NCBI RefSeq assembly: GCF_001646945.1
Contig: NZ_LUTV01000010.1
Location: forward strand, 12,828-59,770
Length of the DNA: 46,943 nucleotides
Reading direction: 5' to 3'
From: Endozoicomonas ascidiicola
Lineage (GTDB): Bacteria > Pseudomonadota > Gammaproteobacteria > Pseudomonadales > Endozoicomonadaceae
Position 1 is the stretch's first letter. Every line of letters starts with the position of its first letter. Made by a program: the position numbers and the translations under genes. Below the pieces are notes generated by a model, which did not search any database, had not been told where the DNA came from, and saw nothing but the letters and a program-made list of their open reading frames with translations. Shown one piece after another: positions 31,674-40,111 of the stretch.

Positions 31674-33755
31674 ATGGCACAACTGTTACCCGGGCTGAAC
31701 TTAGGGGGACGTAACGATTTGGTACTGGCAGCCTTGCTGGTATCGGTCATCGCACTCATTATCCTTCCCATGCCCACCTTTCTGGTGGATTTTCTGATTG
31801 CCCTGAACATGGGCATTGCAACCATACTTTTGATGACGTCTATCTATTTGAAGTCACCTCTGGAATTTTCATCATTTCCCGGCGTGCTTCTTATTACCAC
31901 ACTGTTTCGACTGTCATTATCCATCACCACCACACGTCTGATTCTGCTGCAAGCAGATGCTGGTGAAATTGTTTATACGTTTGGTAGCTTTGTGGCGGGT
32001 GGCGACCTGGTCGTTGGTGTGGTTCTCTTTTTGATTATCACCATTGTTCAGTTTTTGGTTATCACCAAAGGCTCCGAGCGGGTTGCAGAAGTGAGTGCCC
32101 GTTTCTCTCTGGACGGCATGCCTGGTAAGCAGATGAGTATTGATGCTGACTTACGGGCTGGCGCCATCGAGATGGAGGAAGCTCAGAAACGAAGAGAGCT
32201 TGTTACCAAAGAAAGTCAGCTGTTTGGTTCCATGGATGGAGCCATGAAGTTTGTTAAAGGTGATGCCATTGCCGGCTTAATCATCATCTTCGTTAACATC
32301 ACCGCTGGTGTTGCGATTGGCACCAGTAACGGTATGTCCAGTGGCGAAGCACTGCAACTTTACGCCATCCTCACCATTGGTGATGGTCTGATTTCCCAGA
32401 TCCCCGCTCTTTTGATCTCCATTACTGCGGGCATCATCGTTACCCGTGTTTCCAACGAGGAAGCAAAAGATCTGGGTAACGAAATCGGCGCTCAACTGAC
32501 TGATAAACCAAAAGCGCTGATGGTTGGTGGAACACTGTTACTGGGATTCGGTATTGTCCCCGGTTTTCCAACGCTGACCTTTTTAATTCTTGCAGCCCTT
32601 ATCGGGGGCGGTGGCTTTTATCTGTTTAAGAAAGCTGAAAAGAAAAGAACTTCTGAAGAAGATGGCGGCATACCAGCAATGGCTGCAGCCACAGAAAAGC
32701 CGGGAGAAGCAAAATCCAGGCTGGATCAGCAAGAAGAATTTACCCAGACATTACCACTGATCATTGATGTACCAACGTCTATTCAGAACAATCTGAACAC
32801 CACGTCGCTGAACGAAGAGCTGCTCAAGGTCCGTAAATCCCTTTATATGGATTTGGGTGTACCTTTCCCGGGCATCCATCTTCGCTTTAATGATTCAATG
32901 GAAGAAAACACTTACACCATTCTTTTACAGGAAGTACCGGTGGCCGCAGGTCATTTCAAACCAGGGTATTTATTCATTCGGGAAACCGATGATCATTTAG
33001 ACATGCTGAAAATCCCCTATGAAGTTGGCGAAACCTTCCTTCCCAGTCTGGATTCTCTATGGGTTTCCGAGAGCCAGCGCGACAAGCTGGAACGCAACAA
33101 TGTGAACTTTATGGATTCCCCAAAAATCATGACCTACCACCTGGCTCATGTTTTGAAGAAATACGCGGAAGACTTTGTGGGCATTCAGGAAGCGCGCTAC
33201 CTGCTTGAGAAAATGGAAAGCAGCTTCGGCGAGTTGATCAAAGAAGTACAGCGCCTCTTGCCTGTTAATAAAATCACTGAGATCTTCCAGCGACTGGTGT
33301 CTGAAGATATTTCAATCCGGAATCTTCGCTCGATACTTCAATCACTGGTGGTATGGGGGCATAAAGAAAAAGAAGTGGTGCAGCTCACCGAATATGTTCG
33401 CTCATCACTGAAGCGTTATATCAGCTACAAATACTCCAATGGCAAGAACATGCTGCCAGTGTATCTACTGGATCAGGATGTGGAAGACACCATTCGTTCC
33501 GGTATTCGTCAGACCTCTGCAGGTAGCTATCTTGCCCTTGACCCATCGACCTCTGCCCAGTTTGTAGAGAATGTGAAAAATTCCGTGGGCAAAATAGGTC
33601 ATTTGGAACACAAGCCTGTGCTGATCACATCGATGGATATTCGCCGCTATGTTCGAAAGCTACTTGAACTTGAGATTTATGACTTAGCGGTTCTTTCCCA
33701 TCAGGAATTGACTGAAGAAATTACGGTTCAACCCCTGGGTCGTATTTCACTGTAA
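31674..33755 (+). CDS. sctV: Type III secretion export gate protein SctV (LcrD/YscV/InvA, FHIPEP family)
   Basis: A 693-residue inner-membrane protein, the usual SctV length. The N-terminal half has about eight membrane segments ([43 protein letters not shown]). It carries the FHIPEP signature [20 protein letters not shown] followed by [11 protein letters not shown]. Segments [22 protein letters not shown] and [21 protein letters not shown] follow. The C-terminal cytosolic domain (about 350-693) would form the nonameric ring that receives substrates; [11 protein letters not shown]-like [12 protein letters not shown] lies near its end. It resembles virulence-type rather than flagellar (FlhA) members through its pairing with sctX/sctY. 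Last gene of the arm, closed by a strong terminator. Confidence 0.96.
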   Translation: MAQLLPGLNLGGRNDLVLAALLVSVIALIILPMPTFLVDFLIALNMGIATILLMTSIYLKSPLEFSSFPGVLLITTLFRLSLSITTTRLILLQADAGEIVYTFGSFVAGGDLVVGVVLFLIITIVQFLVITKGSERVAEVSARFSLDGMPGKQMSIDADLRAGAIEMEEAQKRRELVTKESQLFGSMDGAMKFVKGDAIAGLIIIFVNITAGVAIGTSNGMSSGEALQLYAILTIGDGLISQIPALLISITAGIIVTRVSNEEAKDLGNEIGAQLTDKPKALMVGGTLLLGFGIVPGFPTLTFLILAALIGGGGFYLFKKAEKKRTSEEDGGIPAMAAATEKPGEAKSRLDQQEEFTQTLPLIIDVPTSIQNNLNTTSLNEELLKVRKSLYMDLGVPFPGIHLRFNDSMEENTYTILLQEVPVAAGHFKPGYLFIRETDDHLDMLKIPYEVGETFLPSLDSLWVSESQRDKLERNNVNFMDSPKIMTYHLAHVLKKYAEDFVGIQEARYLLEKMESSFGELIKEVQRLLPVNKITEIFQRLVSEDISIRNLRSILQSLVVWGHKEKEVVQLTEYVRSSLKRYISYKYSNGKNMLPVYLLDQDVEDTIRSGIRQTSAGSYLALDPSTSAQFVENVKNSVGKIGHLEHKPVLITSMDIRRYVRKLLELEIYDLAVLSHQELTEEITVQPLGRISL

Positions 33756-33771
33756 TCGATTTATTGAGCAT

Positions 33772-33813
33772 AAAAATAAAGCCGCCGGGATATTCCCCTG
33801 CGGCTTTATTTAT
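33772..33813. terminator. Bidirectional terminator between sctV and the GNAT gene
   Basis: aataaagccgc (33775-33785) and gcggctttatt (33800-33810) form a perfect 11-bp stem with a 14-base loop, with A residues before and T residues after, so it can stop transcripts from both sides. Confidence 0.88.
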
Positions 33814-33832
33814 TCGCTTTTATTAAGAAACC

Positions 33833-33860
33833 AGAATTAACGAACTAGAATTAACGAACC
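33833..33860. repeat. 14-bp tandem duplication over a stop codon
   Basis: agaattaacgaact (33833-33846) and agaattaacgaacc (33847-33860) are adjacent copies differing at one base. The second holds the TAA stop of the minus-strand GNAT gene; the first repeats it just downstream. Confidence 0.85.
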
Positions 33861-34366
33861 AGGGCAAACACCAGCTGATCAATAAACTGATCATCTTTGT
33901 AAACATGCTTTTTCATAACACCTTCCAGTTCAAAACCACACTTTTCCAATACTTTTCTTGAACCTGGATTTCTGGCCTGAACGTCTGCATAAATACGAAC
34001 CAGCCCCATTTCATCAAACGCATAATTGGTAACATAGGAAAGTGCTTTGGTCATTATGCCTTTTCCCCAATGATCTTCGGATACCCAAAAACCAATCTCC
34101 GCGCCGAAACGATGAACATCCAGCTGAACCACAAACCCAATTTCACCAATGGCCTCACCATTATAATCAATGGCAAACCGGGTTTTGGTTTCATGCTCTT
34201 TCACATGCTGAACCCAGGCTCTGGCATGTTCAATGGTATAGGGATTCGGAAAGGTGTCCCTTAAATATTGAGAAATCTTGGGGTTGTTACCATGATTAGC
34301 GAGAGCAATGGCGTCTCCATAAAGAAATCTTCTGAGACAGTAACCGTTACCCAAATCAATATGCAT
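33851..34366 (-). CDS. GNAT-family N-acetyltransferase, RimJ/RimL-like
   Basis: A 171-residue enzyme of the GNAT_3 type: LRRFLYGDAIALANHGNNPKISQYLRDTFPNPYT, FAIDYNGEAIGEIGF, AEIGFWVSEDHWGKGIMTKALSYV (acetyl-CoA loop W-G-K-G-I-M), LVRIYADVQARNPGSRKVLEKCGFELEGVMKKHVYKDDQFID. These motifs fit RimJ/RimL/SpeG-like acetyltransferases acting on protein N-termini or small amines; the substrate cannot be read. AGGAAA precedes ATG 34366. Single gene, with the terminator of sctV facing its 3' end. Confidence 0.88.
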   Translation of the reverse strand: MHIDLGNGYCLRRFLYGDAIALANHGNNPKISQYLRDTFPNPYTIEHARAWVQHVKEHETKTRFAIDYNGEAIGEIGFVVQLDVHRFGAEIGFWVSEDHWGKGIMTKALSYVTNYAFDEMGLVRIYADVQARNPGSRKVLEKCGFELEGVMKKHVYKDDQFIDQLVFALVR

Positions 34367-34687
34367 ATTTTTTTCCTGATATCAGCTATCAGGTAGGACA
34401 TCGGCAATAGAAATAAAGGCTTTATTCGTTTAAATCGAATAACAAGCACACAATGATTATTGCCTGAATGTAACCAGTAAAGCTGAAAGTAAGTATTATC
34501 GAATCCTTATGTATTGCTTTGAATAGTCTCAAAAGCTAAATCCATGAATATGAATGCCAGTATAATACGCATTCTGTGTTTTTCCTTTTATCTATATAAC
34601 TTACTGTCTTTCTGTCCTTGAAATCCAATTAAGAGGCATAAAAGTACTGTTGAAGAATAATCGTACCAGTACTTTTATTTGATTGGT
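34367..34687. other. Intergenic stretch between the GNAT gene and cutC
   Basis: About 320 AT-rich bases with no convincing coding frame. It must hold the leftward promoter of the GNAT gene. Its right end carries the cutC terminator (34638-34678). I see nothing else I can support. Confidence 0.5.
34638..34678 (-). terminator. Terminator of cutC
   Basis: ataaaagtactg (34638-34649) and cagtacttttat (34667-34678) make a perfect 12-bp stem with a 17-base loop, 10 bases after the cutC stop on the minus strand. The stem carries the T-rich tail on that strand. Confidence 0.8.
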
Positions 34688-35422
34688 TCAGACCAGCGAG
34701 GTTAATGTCTTACGAAGTAATGAGACCTTTTGTTGACTAACCACATCGCTCTCCAGTACGGCACTGTAGGTGTGCAAAGAGAAGTGCGCATTGATTCTAA
34801 TCAGCGCTCTGGATATCTCCGGCGCATTCTGTAGATTCACGCCACCACCAACAACCAGCTCTATTTCACCATGGGCGTGACGAAGCATGTGTTCCAGGCA
34901 ATTAAGGCCGTCATAAGCCGTCCCTGCCTTCCCCCAGGGGATGCCCGCTGTTAATACACGATCAATGCCCAGCTCTATCAAATCATCAAGACCGTTTTGC
35001 CAATCAGTAATGGCATCAAAAGCGCGGTGAAATGTGATCTGCATGCCTCTGTCTTTGGCTTTACCCACTAATCGGCGACAATGTTCCTTATCAATTTTCC
35101 CAGTATCAGGGTCAAGAACACCGATGACCACACCATCAGCCCCAGCATTACCGGCATCTGAAATCTGTTTTTCCATAAGCCGAACGGTCTCGGCATCATA
35201 AAAGAAGCCTCCCGGCGTGGGACGAATCATAACCATCAGCCCTGCTCGATCGACAAATGCCCTGCGAGCTACTTCAATATGACTCACCGGTGGCGTTAGA
35301 CCATCATTAGCCATATCCGAACACAGCTCGATACGGCTTGCACCACCCTGCCATGCAGCAGAGACAGATTCCAGGACAACTGACTCACTTTGACTGTGGA
35401 CGCAAATTTCTACGGGTATCAT
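34688..35422 (-). CDS. cutC: CutC-family protein (copper homeostasis)
   Basis: A 244-residue TIM-barrel protein (E. coli CutC has 248). Landmarks: PVEICVHSQSESVVLESVSAAWQGGASRIELC, GLTPPVSHIEVARRA, VMIRPTPGGFFYDAETVRLM, ADGVVIGVLDPDTGKID, ITFHRAFDAITDW, LGIDRVLTAGIPWGKAGTAYDGL and VVGGGVNLQNA. CutC has been linked to copper tolerance, but its biochemical role remains uncertain. I start it at ATG 35422, which gives the family N-terminus; the longer frame to 35458 adds an unlikely extension. Divergent from glpD. Confidence 0.93.
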   Translation of the reverse strand: MIPVEICVHSQSESVVLESVSAAWQGGASRIELCSDMANDGLTPPVSHIEVARRAFVDRAGLMVMIRPTPGGFFYDAETVRLMEKQISDAGNAGADGVVIGVLDPDTGKIDKEHCRRLVGKAKDRGMQITFHRAFDAITDWQNGLDDLIELGIDRVLTAGIPWGKAGTAYDGLNCLEHMLRHAHGEIELVVGGGVNLQNAPEISRALIRINAHFSLHTYSAVLESDVVSQQKVSLLRKTLTSLV

Positions 35423-35709
35423 TGAATATCCATTCTTGAATAAACAGAACAGCTTCAAAGCTGCAATTTAACGCGTTTCAGTGAATCTTATCGCTATCCG
35501 ACACATCAGCACAGCCCAAATGTATAAGCACCTGACCATTAAAACCTAACTTGCGCCGATACCGTTTATGGCGAGATTGATATCTAATGCCATATAGTTA
35601 TTCGAAAAGGAATATATATGTTCGTAAACGAAAACGATGTTAGTATAAAAGTTCGATTACAATAAACCAACCAGACAACATCTGGCGTCTAAAACACGGG
35701 AGCTGTTTC
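35423..35709 (+). promoter_or_regulatory. glpD promoter region with GlpR-like operators
   Basis: tatgttcgtaaacgaaaacg (35617-35636) matches the GlpR operator consensus at 18 of 20 positions, as I recall it. Weaker half-matching sites lie at 35596-35615 and 35648-35665. A possible -10 tataaa (35644-35649) has a poor -35 (ttcgta, 35621-35626) 17 bases away and inside the best operator. This fits repression of glpD by GlpR and release by glycerol-3-phosphate. No glpR gene is in the window. Confidence 0.7.
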
Positions 35710-37215
35710 ATGACCCCTCACTCACAACCCTATGACTTGCTCATTATTGGTGGAGGTATCAATGGTGCAGGCATAGCCGCAGATGCGGCTGGCAGAGGGC
35801 TGAAGACGATCTTATGTGAACAGGGTGATCTTGCTTCAGCAACATCCTCCTCAAGCAGCAAGCTTATTCACGGCGGGTTACGGTATCTTGAACAATATGA
35901 ATTTCGTCTTGTGCATGAATCATTGGCGGAACGGGAAGTATTACTTAGAAAAGCGCCCCACATTATTAAGCCCCTCAGATTTTGCCTGCCTCACGAACGG
36001 CATCTCCGCCCTGCATGGATGCTGAGAGTGGGCCTGTTTTTATACGACCACTTGTCTAAACGGGTAACGCTGCCTGCGTCAAAGAGCATTTCATTCAACA
36101 CCAATAGTCCTTTGGTCAACAACATCACCAAGGGCTTTGAATACTCCGACGCCTGGGTAGAAGATGCACGATTAGTGGTTTTGAACGCCATGGACGCCCA
36201 CAACCGTGGTGCAACCATTTTGCCCAGAACTCGCTGTATTGAAGCCAAGCGGCAGGGTGATTTATGGCAGGTGACACTTCAGGACCAAACCAGCAAAGAA
36301 GTCACGACAATATCCAGCCGGGCATTGGTCAATGCGGCAGGTCCCTGGGTTAATCATGTGTTTGATAAAGCTCTCCATGAAGCCGCTCCAAATAATATCC
36401 GCCAGATTCGTGGCAGCCATATTATCGTTCCTAGGATTCACGACCAACCTCAGGCTTATATCCTTCAGAATACCGATGGACGAATCGTGTTTGTTATCCC
36501 CTTTGAACAAGATTTTTCATTGATCGGCACCACGGATGTGGAACATAAAACCAGCCTTGACCATATCTCGATTTCAGATGATGAAAAACAATACCTGATC
36601 GCTGTCGTCAACAAATACTTCAAGCAGAAGATTGATAAGGCTGACATTATCACCAGTTATTCCGGAGTTCGCCCATTATTAGATGACGATGCGGACAACC
36701 CTCAGGCCATCACCCGGGATTACACTCTGGAGCTCGACCATTCAAATAACCAACCTCCTCTGCTATCCATCTACGGCGGTAAAATCACCACCTATAGAAA
36801 GCTTGCGGAAGCCGCGGTCAATAAGCTCAGTCCTTTCTTTAACGAGGAAGGAAAAACCATTAGCCAATCCTGGACAGCAGATGCACCTCTGCCCGGCGGG
36901 AATTTCGACAGCAAAGAATTACTGAGCCAGAAACTAACGACTGAATATCCATGGTTGCCGGATTCACTCAACCAGCGTCTTGTGACAAATTACGGCACGC
37001 TTTGCTACAAAATCTTAGGCAACGCAGAATCTATTAAAGATTTAGGCGAACTGATTGGTTCAGACCTTTACGAAAAAGAAGTGGGCTATCTGTTTAACAG
37101 TGAGTGGGCTCGAACCGCCGAGGACATTCTCTGGCGGCGGAGCAAGTTGGGATTACGGTTTTCTAAAAATGAGATAAGAAGCCTTGAACAGCTGCTCAAC
37201 ACTTTAAATAGCTGA
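35710..37215 (+). CDS. glpD: Aerobic glycerol-3-phosphate dehydrogenase GlpD
   Basis: A 501-residue FAD enzyme (E. coli 501) that oxidises glycerol-3-phosphate to dihydroxyacetone phosphate at the inner membrane and feeds electrons to quinone. It has the dinucleotide-binding LLIIGGGINGAGIAADAAGRG, QGDLASATSSSSSKLIHGGLRYLEQYEF, ARALVNAAGPWVNHV-like SRALVNAAGPWVNHV, VFVIPFEQDFSLIGTTDVEH, SYSGVRPLLDDD, TRDYTLEL, SIYGGKITTYRKLAEAAV and a C-terminal helical domain. Standing alone without glpF or glpK, it has its own GlpR-like operators and ends in a shared terminator facing bamC. Confidence 0.96.
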   Translation: MTPHSQPYDLLIIGGGINGAGIAADAAGRGLKTILCEQGDLASATSSSSSKLIHGGLRYLEQYEFRLVHESLAEREVLLRKAPHIIKPLRFCLPHERHLRPAWMLRVGLFLYDHLSKRVTLPASKSISFNTNSPLVNNITKGFEYSDAWVEDARLVVLNAMDAHNRGATILPRTRCIEAKRQGDLWQVTLQDQTSKEVTTISSRALVNAAGPWVNHVFDKALHEAAPNNIRQIRGSHIIVPRIHDQPQAYILQNTDGRIVFVIPFEQDFSLIGTTDVEHKTSLDHISISDDEKQYLIAVVNKYFKQKIDKADIITSYSGVRPLLDDDADNPQAITRDYTLELDHSNNQPPLLSIYGGKITTYRKLAEAAVNKLSPFFNEEGKTISQSWTADAPLPGGNFDSKELLSQKLTTEYPWLPDSLNQRLVTNYGTLCYKILGNAESIKDLGELIGSDLYEKEVGYLFNSEWARTAEDILWRRSKLGLRFSKNEIRSLEQLLNTLNS

Positions 37216-37221
37216 TTACGC

Positions 37222-37246
37222 AAAAGCAGGCTGACGCCTGCTTTTT
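37222..37246. terminator. Bidirectional terminator between glpD and bamC
   Basis: aaaagcaggc (37222-37231) and gcctgctttt (37236-37245) form a perfect 10-bp stem with a four-base loop, with a T-run in both directions. It lies seven bases after the glpD stop and just below the bamC stop. Confidence 0.9.
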
Positions 37247-37247
37247 A

Positions 37248-38420
37248 TCAGAAATTATCCCAAACCAAATTTAACAACTTCAGAGTGATATCTTCTGGCG
37301 CTGACGTGTTTACATTTTTCTCGACTGAGAGTTGTACCACTTCCGCATAATTGCTAACCCGAAGCGTTAGACGGTTCTCATCTGCCTGGTTTTCGCTTTC
37401 CTCTTCATCACTGCCGAACAGGGTAGACCAGAAACCTTTCTCTTCTTCCAACTGCTTTTTAGTCGTCAAGTCTTCAGAAAGATAAAAAAGGCCAGCCGAA
37501 CGGTTACGATCCAGTACACTCAATCCCGCTTTATCAAGAGCGCTACCAACAGAGTCCCAAACCCGGGCAAAGGATACGCCACGAATAGTCAGAACCGGGT
37601 TGCCATTGCCATCCTGAGTGATTTCCGCCTGAGAGCTCAGATCAATGCTTTGCGCCTGAAGAGACACAGAAGAATTCACTTCAGCTTTCGCAAGATAAAT
37701 TAAGAGCTCTGCAAGCACCTCGTTATCCAGCTTTTGGCTGCGCTCGTCTTGATTATCCCATTGGGATGGTACATTTTCCTTGTCTTTCTCCGACAGCGGA
37801 CGCCCCTGATGATAAACATACACTTCAGAAGAATCAGGCTTAATACCGGACTTTAGTTCAAAGCGAAAACGGTCTTCCATTGAGCCAGCGTGATCAGCGC
37901 CAAAGAGTTTACCCAGAGTTCGGTACAATACGCCTTGGTTCTCGGCATTATTAAAGTCCGTCCAACCGGTTTCAACGGTGCCTTTCACAGGATTCTTAAT
38001 AACAACATTGACTCCAAGGCTGTTCACATAACCCACAACACCAGGCCATACTTCTGCAGGTGCTTTGTCCACAGCCAGCCATTCCTGAGTGCCACTGCGC
38101 TCCAGACTGTAATTCTCGCCTTCTTTCAGCATCAGGCGTTGGGAAGGTCTGGGGACGTCAAATTCTTTGCCCAGATCTTCATGGGGCTGGCTGATATCAG
38201 GAATCACCAGAATATCCCCAAGCAGCACACTGTCGCCGCCTTCTGGCAATTTAACCGGCTCTGTCACGCGAGCTTCTGTGTAATCACCGGAGCGATCACG
38301 CAAATAACCTTCCTGCCCAAATGGATTGGCACAACCTGTCAGGGTAACAACCCCCGCCAGGAGCCACAGGCCTGAACGAGTATCCTTTAACAATTTACTA
38401 TTCCTTAAGGCTGAAACCAT
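37248..38420 (-). CDS. bamC: Outer-membrane assembly lipoprotein BamC (NlpB)
   Basis: A 390-residue lipoprotein of the BAM complex, which inserts beta-barrel proteins. A signal sequence LWLLAGVVTLTGC ends at the lipidated Cys 30. A flexible segment with YLRDRSGDYTEARVTEPVKLPEG (BamD-binding type) follows, then two helix-grip domains (about 95-225 and 270-385). A 20-residue acidic insert (FGSDEEESENQADENR) lies in the second domain. ATG 38420 overlaps the dapA stop as TGATG, which decides the start; the frame continues upstream into dapA but should not be used. E. coli BamC has 344 residues. The dapA-bamC pair is classic gammaproteobacterial synteny. Confidence 0.92.
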   Translation of the reverse strand: MVSALRNSKLLKDTRSGLWLLAGVVTLTGCANPFGQEGYLRDRSGDYTEARVTEPVKLPEGGDSVLLGDILVIPDISQPHEDLGKEFDVPRPSQRLMLKEGENYSLERSGTQEWLAVDKAPAEVWPGVVGYVNSLGVNVVIKNPVKGTVETGWTDFNNAENQGVLYRTLGKLFGADHAGSMEDRFRFELKSGIKPDSSEVYVYHQGRPLSEKDKENVPSQWDNQDERSQKLDNEVLAELLIYLAKAEVNSSVSLQAQSIDLSSQAEITQDGNGNPVLTIRGVSFARVWDSVGSALDKAGLSVLDRNRSAGLFYLSEDLTTKKQLEEEKGFWSTLFGSDEEESENQADENRLTLRVSNYAEVVQLSVEKNVNTSAPEDITLKLLNLVWDNF

Positions 38421-39295
38421 CAAATTAAACCTGCCTGTTGTAGCGCACTTTTCACTGCCGAATGATGGCTTTCGGAAAGCGGCGTTAACGGTAAGCGAAT
38501 GCCAGGCTGAATCATGCCCATTTCCTGCAGCGCCCATTTCACAGGAATCGGGTTGGCCTCCAGGAATAGGTTTTTGCTCAGGGCATCAATTTTTGCATTG
38601 AGCTGTTCCGCCGTTGAACGGTCACCGGCAATAGCCGCAACACACAAATCATGCATGATTTTAGGCGCCACGTTGTTTACCACAGAAATCACACCATTGG
38701 CGCCCTGAAGCATCAGCTCCATACCTGTGGCATCGTCACCGGAATAAATAGCAAAGTCATCACCGCAAAGCTCACGAATCTGCGTGCCACGTTCAACAAT
38801 ACCCGTCGCTTCTTTCACGCCAACAATATTATCCAGCTTGCTGAGCCTGCCAATGGTTTCCGGCAGCATATCCACAGCGGTTCTACCGGGCACGTTATAA
38901 AGAATCTGCGGTATGGCGACTGACTCTGCGACGGTTTTATAGTGCAGATATAAGCCTTCCTGAGTGGGCTTATTATAATAGGGTGTGACCAGCAGACAGG
39001 CGTCCACACCCAGCGCCTTCGCTTCTGCGGTTAAATGAACAGCTTCAAGAGTTGAATTGGCACCGGTTCCGGCAATCACCGGAATACGTCCATTCACCTG
39101 AGCTACCATGCGTTTGATCGCTTCACAATGTTCCTGTACTGTCAAAGTAGCCGACTCACCAGTGGTGCCTACCACCACGATGCCATCGGTTCCCTGGTCG
39201 ATATGATGTTCAACCAGCGCGCTCATACTTTCCCAGTCCAGTTCGCCATTGCTGTGCATGGGCGTGACAATCGCCACCAGGCTCCCGGTAATCAT
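38420..39295 (-). CDS. dapA: 4-hydroxy-tetrahydrodipicolinate synthase DapA
   Basis: A 291-residue enzyme (E. coli 292) joining pyruvate and aspartate semialdehyde, the first step toward lysine and diaminopimelate. Start MITGSLVAIVTPM from ATG 39295 (AGGAG seven bases upstream) matches the family; the frame extends to 39349 but lacks support. Catalytic landmarks: GTTGES (Thr pair), the Tyr in LYNVPGRTAVD and the Schiff-base Lys in IVGVKEATG. GDDATGMELMLQGANGVISV and NPIPVKWALQEMG complete the family pattern. It is joined to bamC by an overlap. It diverges from bcp across a 250-base gap. Confidence 0.97.
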   Translation of the reverse strand: MITGSLVAIVTPMHSNGELDWESMSALVEHHIDQGTDGIVVVGTTGESATLTVQEHCEAIKRMVAQVNGRIPVIAGTGANSTLEAVHLTAEAKALGVDACLLVTPYYNKPTQEGLYLHYKTVAESVAIPQILYNVPGRTAVDMLPETIGRLSKLDNIVGVKEATGIVERGTQIRELCGDDFAIYSGDDATGMELMLQGANGVISVVNNVAPKIMHDLCVAAIAGDRSTAEQLNAKIDALSKNLFLEANPIPVKWALQEMGMIQPGIRLPLTPLSESHHSAVKSALQQAGLI

Positions 39296-39547
39296 CAGTT
39301 CACTCCTAAAGGCATAATCTCCGGTAATGTTACTCATGCCCTCACGCATTCACAAGGTTAAAACCAGACTTCGCAAGGCTCACGTAGTAAAAGTTTTCGT
39401 TTGCTTAATTTTTATTGCAAACCTGCCTTTTTCTGATTGATGGTTTAGACTGTTCTTCTGAATTACATAATGAGAGCAGCTGAGACAAAAGGTCAGAGCA
39501 AGCACTGACCTGACGCAACAGCCTCACACGACTAAGGATAAAAAAGT
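39296..39547. promoter_or_regulatory. Divergent promoter region of dapA and bcp
   Basis: A 252-base gap. Rightward, ttgctt...tattgc near 39400-39418 and ttctga...taattt-like pieces are too weak to call. bcp is preceded by aaggata 9-15 bases before its ATG. No operator recognised. Confidence 0.35.
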
Positions 39548-40075
39548 ATGAGTGTAACCCTTGGCCACCCTGTTCCGGACTTTACCGCCGAGGCGACCAG
39601 TAATACCACGGTAAAACTCTCTGACTTGAAAGACCAAAAAGTGGTGCTTTTCTTCTATCCGAAAGACAACACTCCAGGCTGCACCAGTGAAGGTCAGGCA
39701 TTCAGAGATCTTTACGAGCAATTTCAGGCTTCTGACACCCTGATTTTTGGTGTATCCAAAGATGGCATGAAAGCCCATGAGAACTTTCGTGCAAAGCATG
39801 ATTTCCCCTTTGAGTTGATCTCCGACCCGGACGAAGAACTGTGTAAACTGTTTGACGTGATCAAACTCAAGAAGTTGTACGGCAAAGAGTACATGGGGAT
39901 CGAGCGGAGTACGTTCCTGATCGACAGCAACGGCACCTTGCAACACGAATGGCGCAAAGTTCGCATCAAAGGTCATGTAGAAGATGTGTTGCAGGCCGCC
40001 CAGATGGTAGACACCCAGGCAATAGAAGCCGAGGTGGCTGAAAGCAGCTCTGAAAGTAAGAATGAAGATGAGTAA
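39548..40075 (+). CDS. bcp: Thioredoxin-dependent peroxiredoxin Bcp/PrxQ, 1-Cys form
   Basis: A 175-residue peroxidase that reduces peroxides. It has LGHPVPDFTAEATSN, VVLFFYPKDNTPGCTSEGQAFRDLYEQF with peroxidatic Cys 45, FGVSKDGMKAHENFRAKHDFPFELISD and YMGIERSTFLIDSNG. E. coli Bcp has a resolving Cys at 50; here that position is Gln, so this is the single-Cys type or it uses another partner. A second Cys lies at about 99 (EELCKLF). The C-terminus carries an acidic extension (EAEVAESSSESKNEDE) beyond the usual 156 residues. It is in the conserved dapA-bcp-perM neighbourhood known from Pseudomonas. Confidence 0.94.
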   Translation: MSVTLGHPVPDFTAEATSNTTVKLSDLKDQKVVLFFYPKDNTPGCTSEGQAFRDLYEQFQASDTLIFGVSKDGMKAHENFRAKHDFPFELISDPDEELCKLFDVIKLKKLYGKEYMGIERSTFLIDSNGTLQHEWRKVRIKGHVEDVLQAAQMVDTQAIEAEVAESSSESKNEDE

Positions 40076-40111
40076 TCAAGACGCCTGAACTTTCTGTTGA
40101 GCGGGGTATCG

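Noticed and set aside
34367-34449. A 62-codon frame on the minus strand over the GNAT gene start
   Set aside because: It mostly overlaps the well-supported GNAT gene in another frame, has no domain and no ribosome site.
38421-38537. N-terminal extension of bamC upstream of 38420
   Set aside because: The extra 39 codons lie inside dapA in another frame and would precede the lipoprotein signal sequence. The TGATG overlap gives the proper start.
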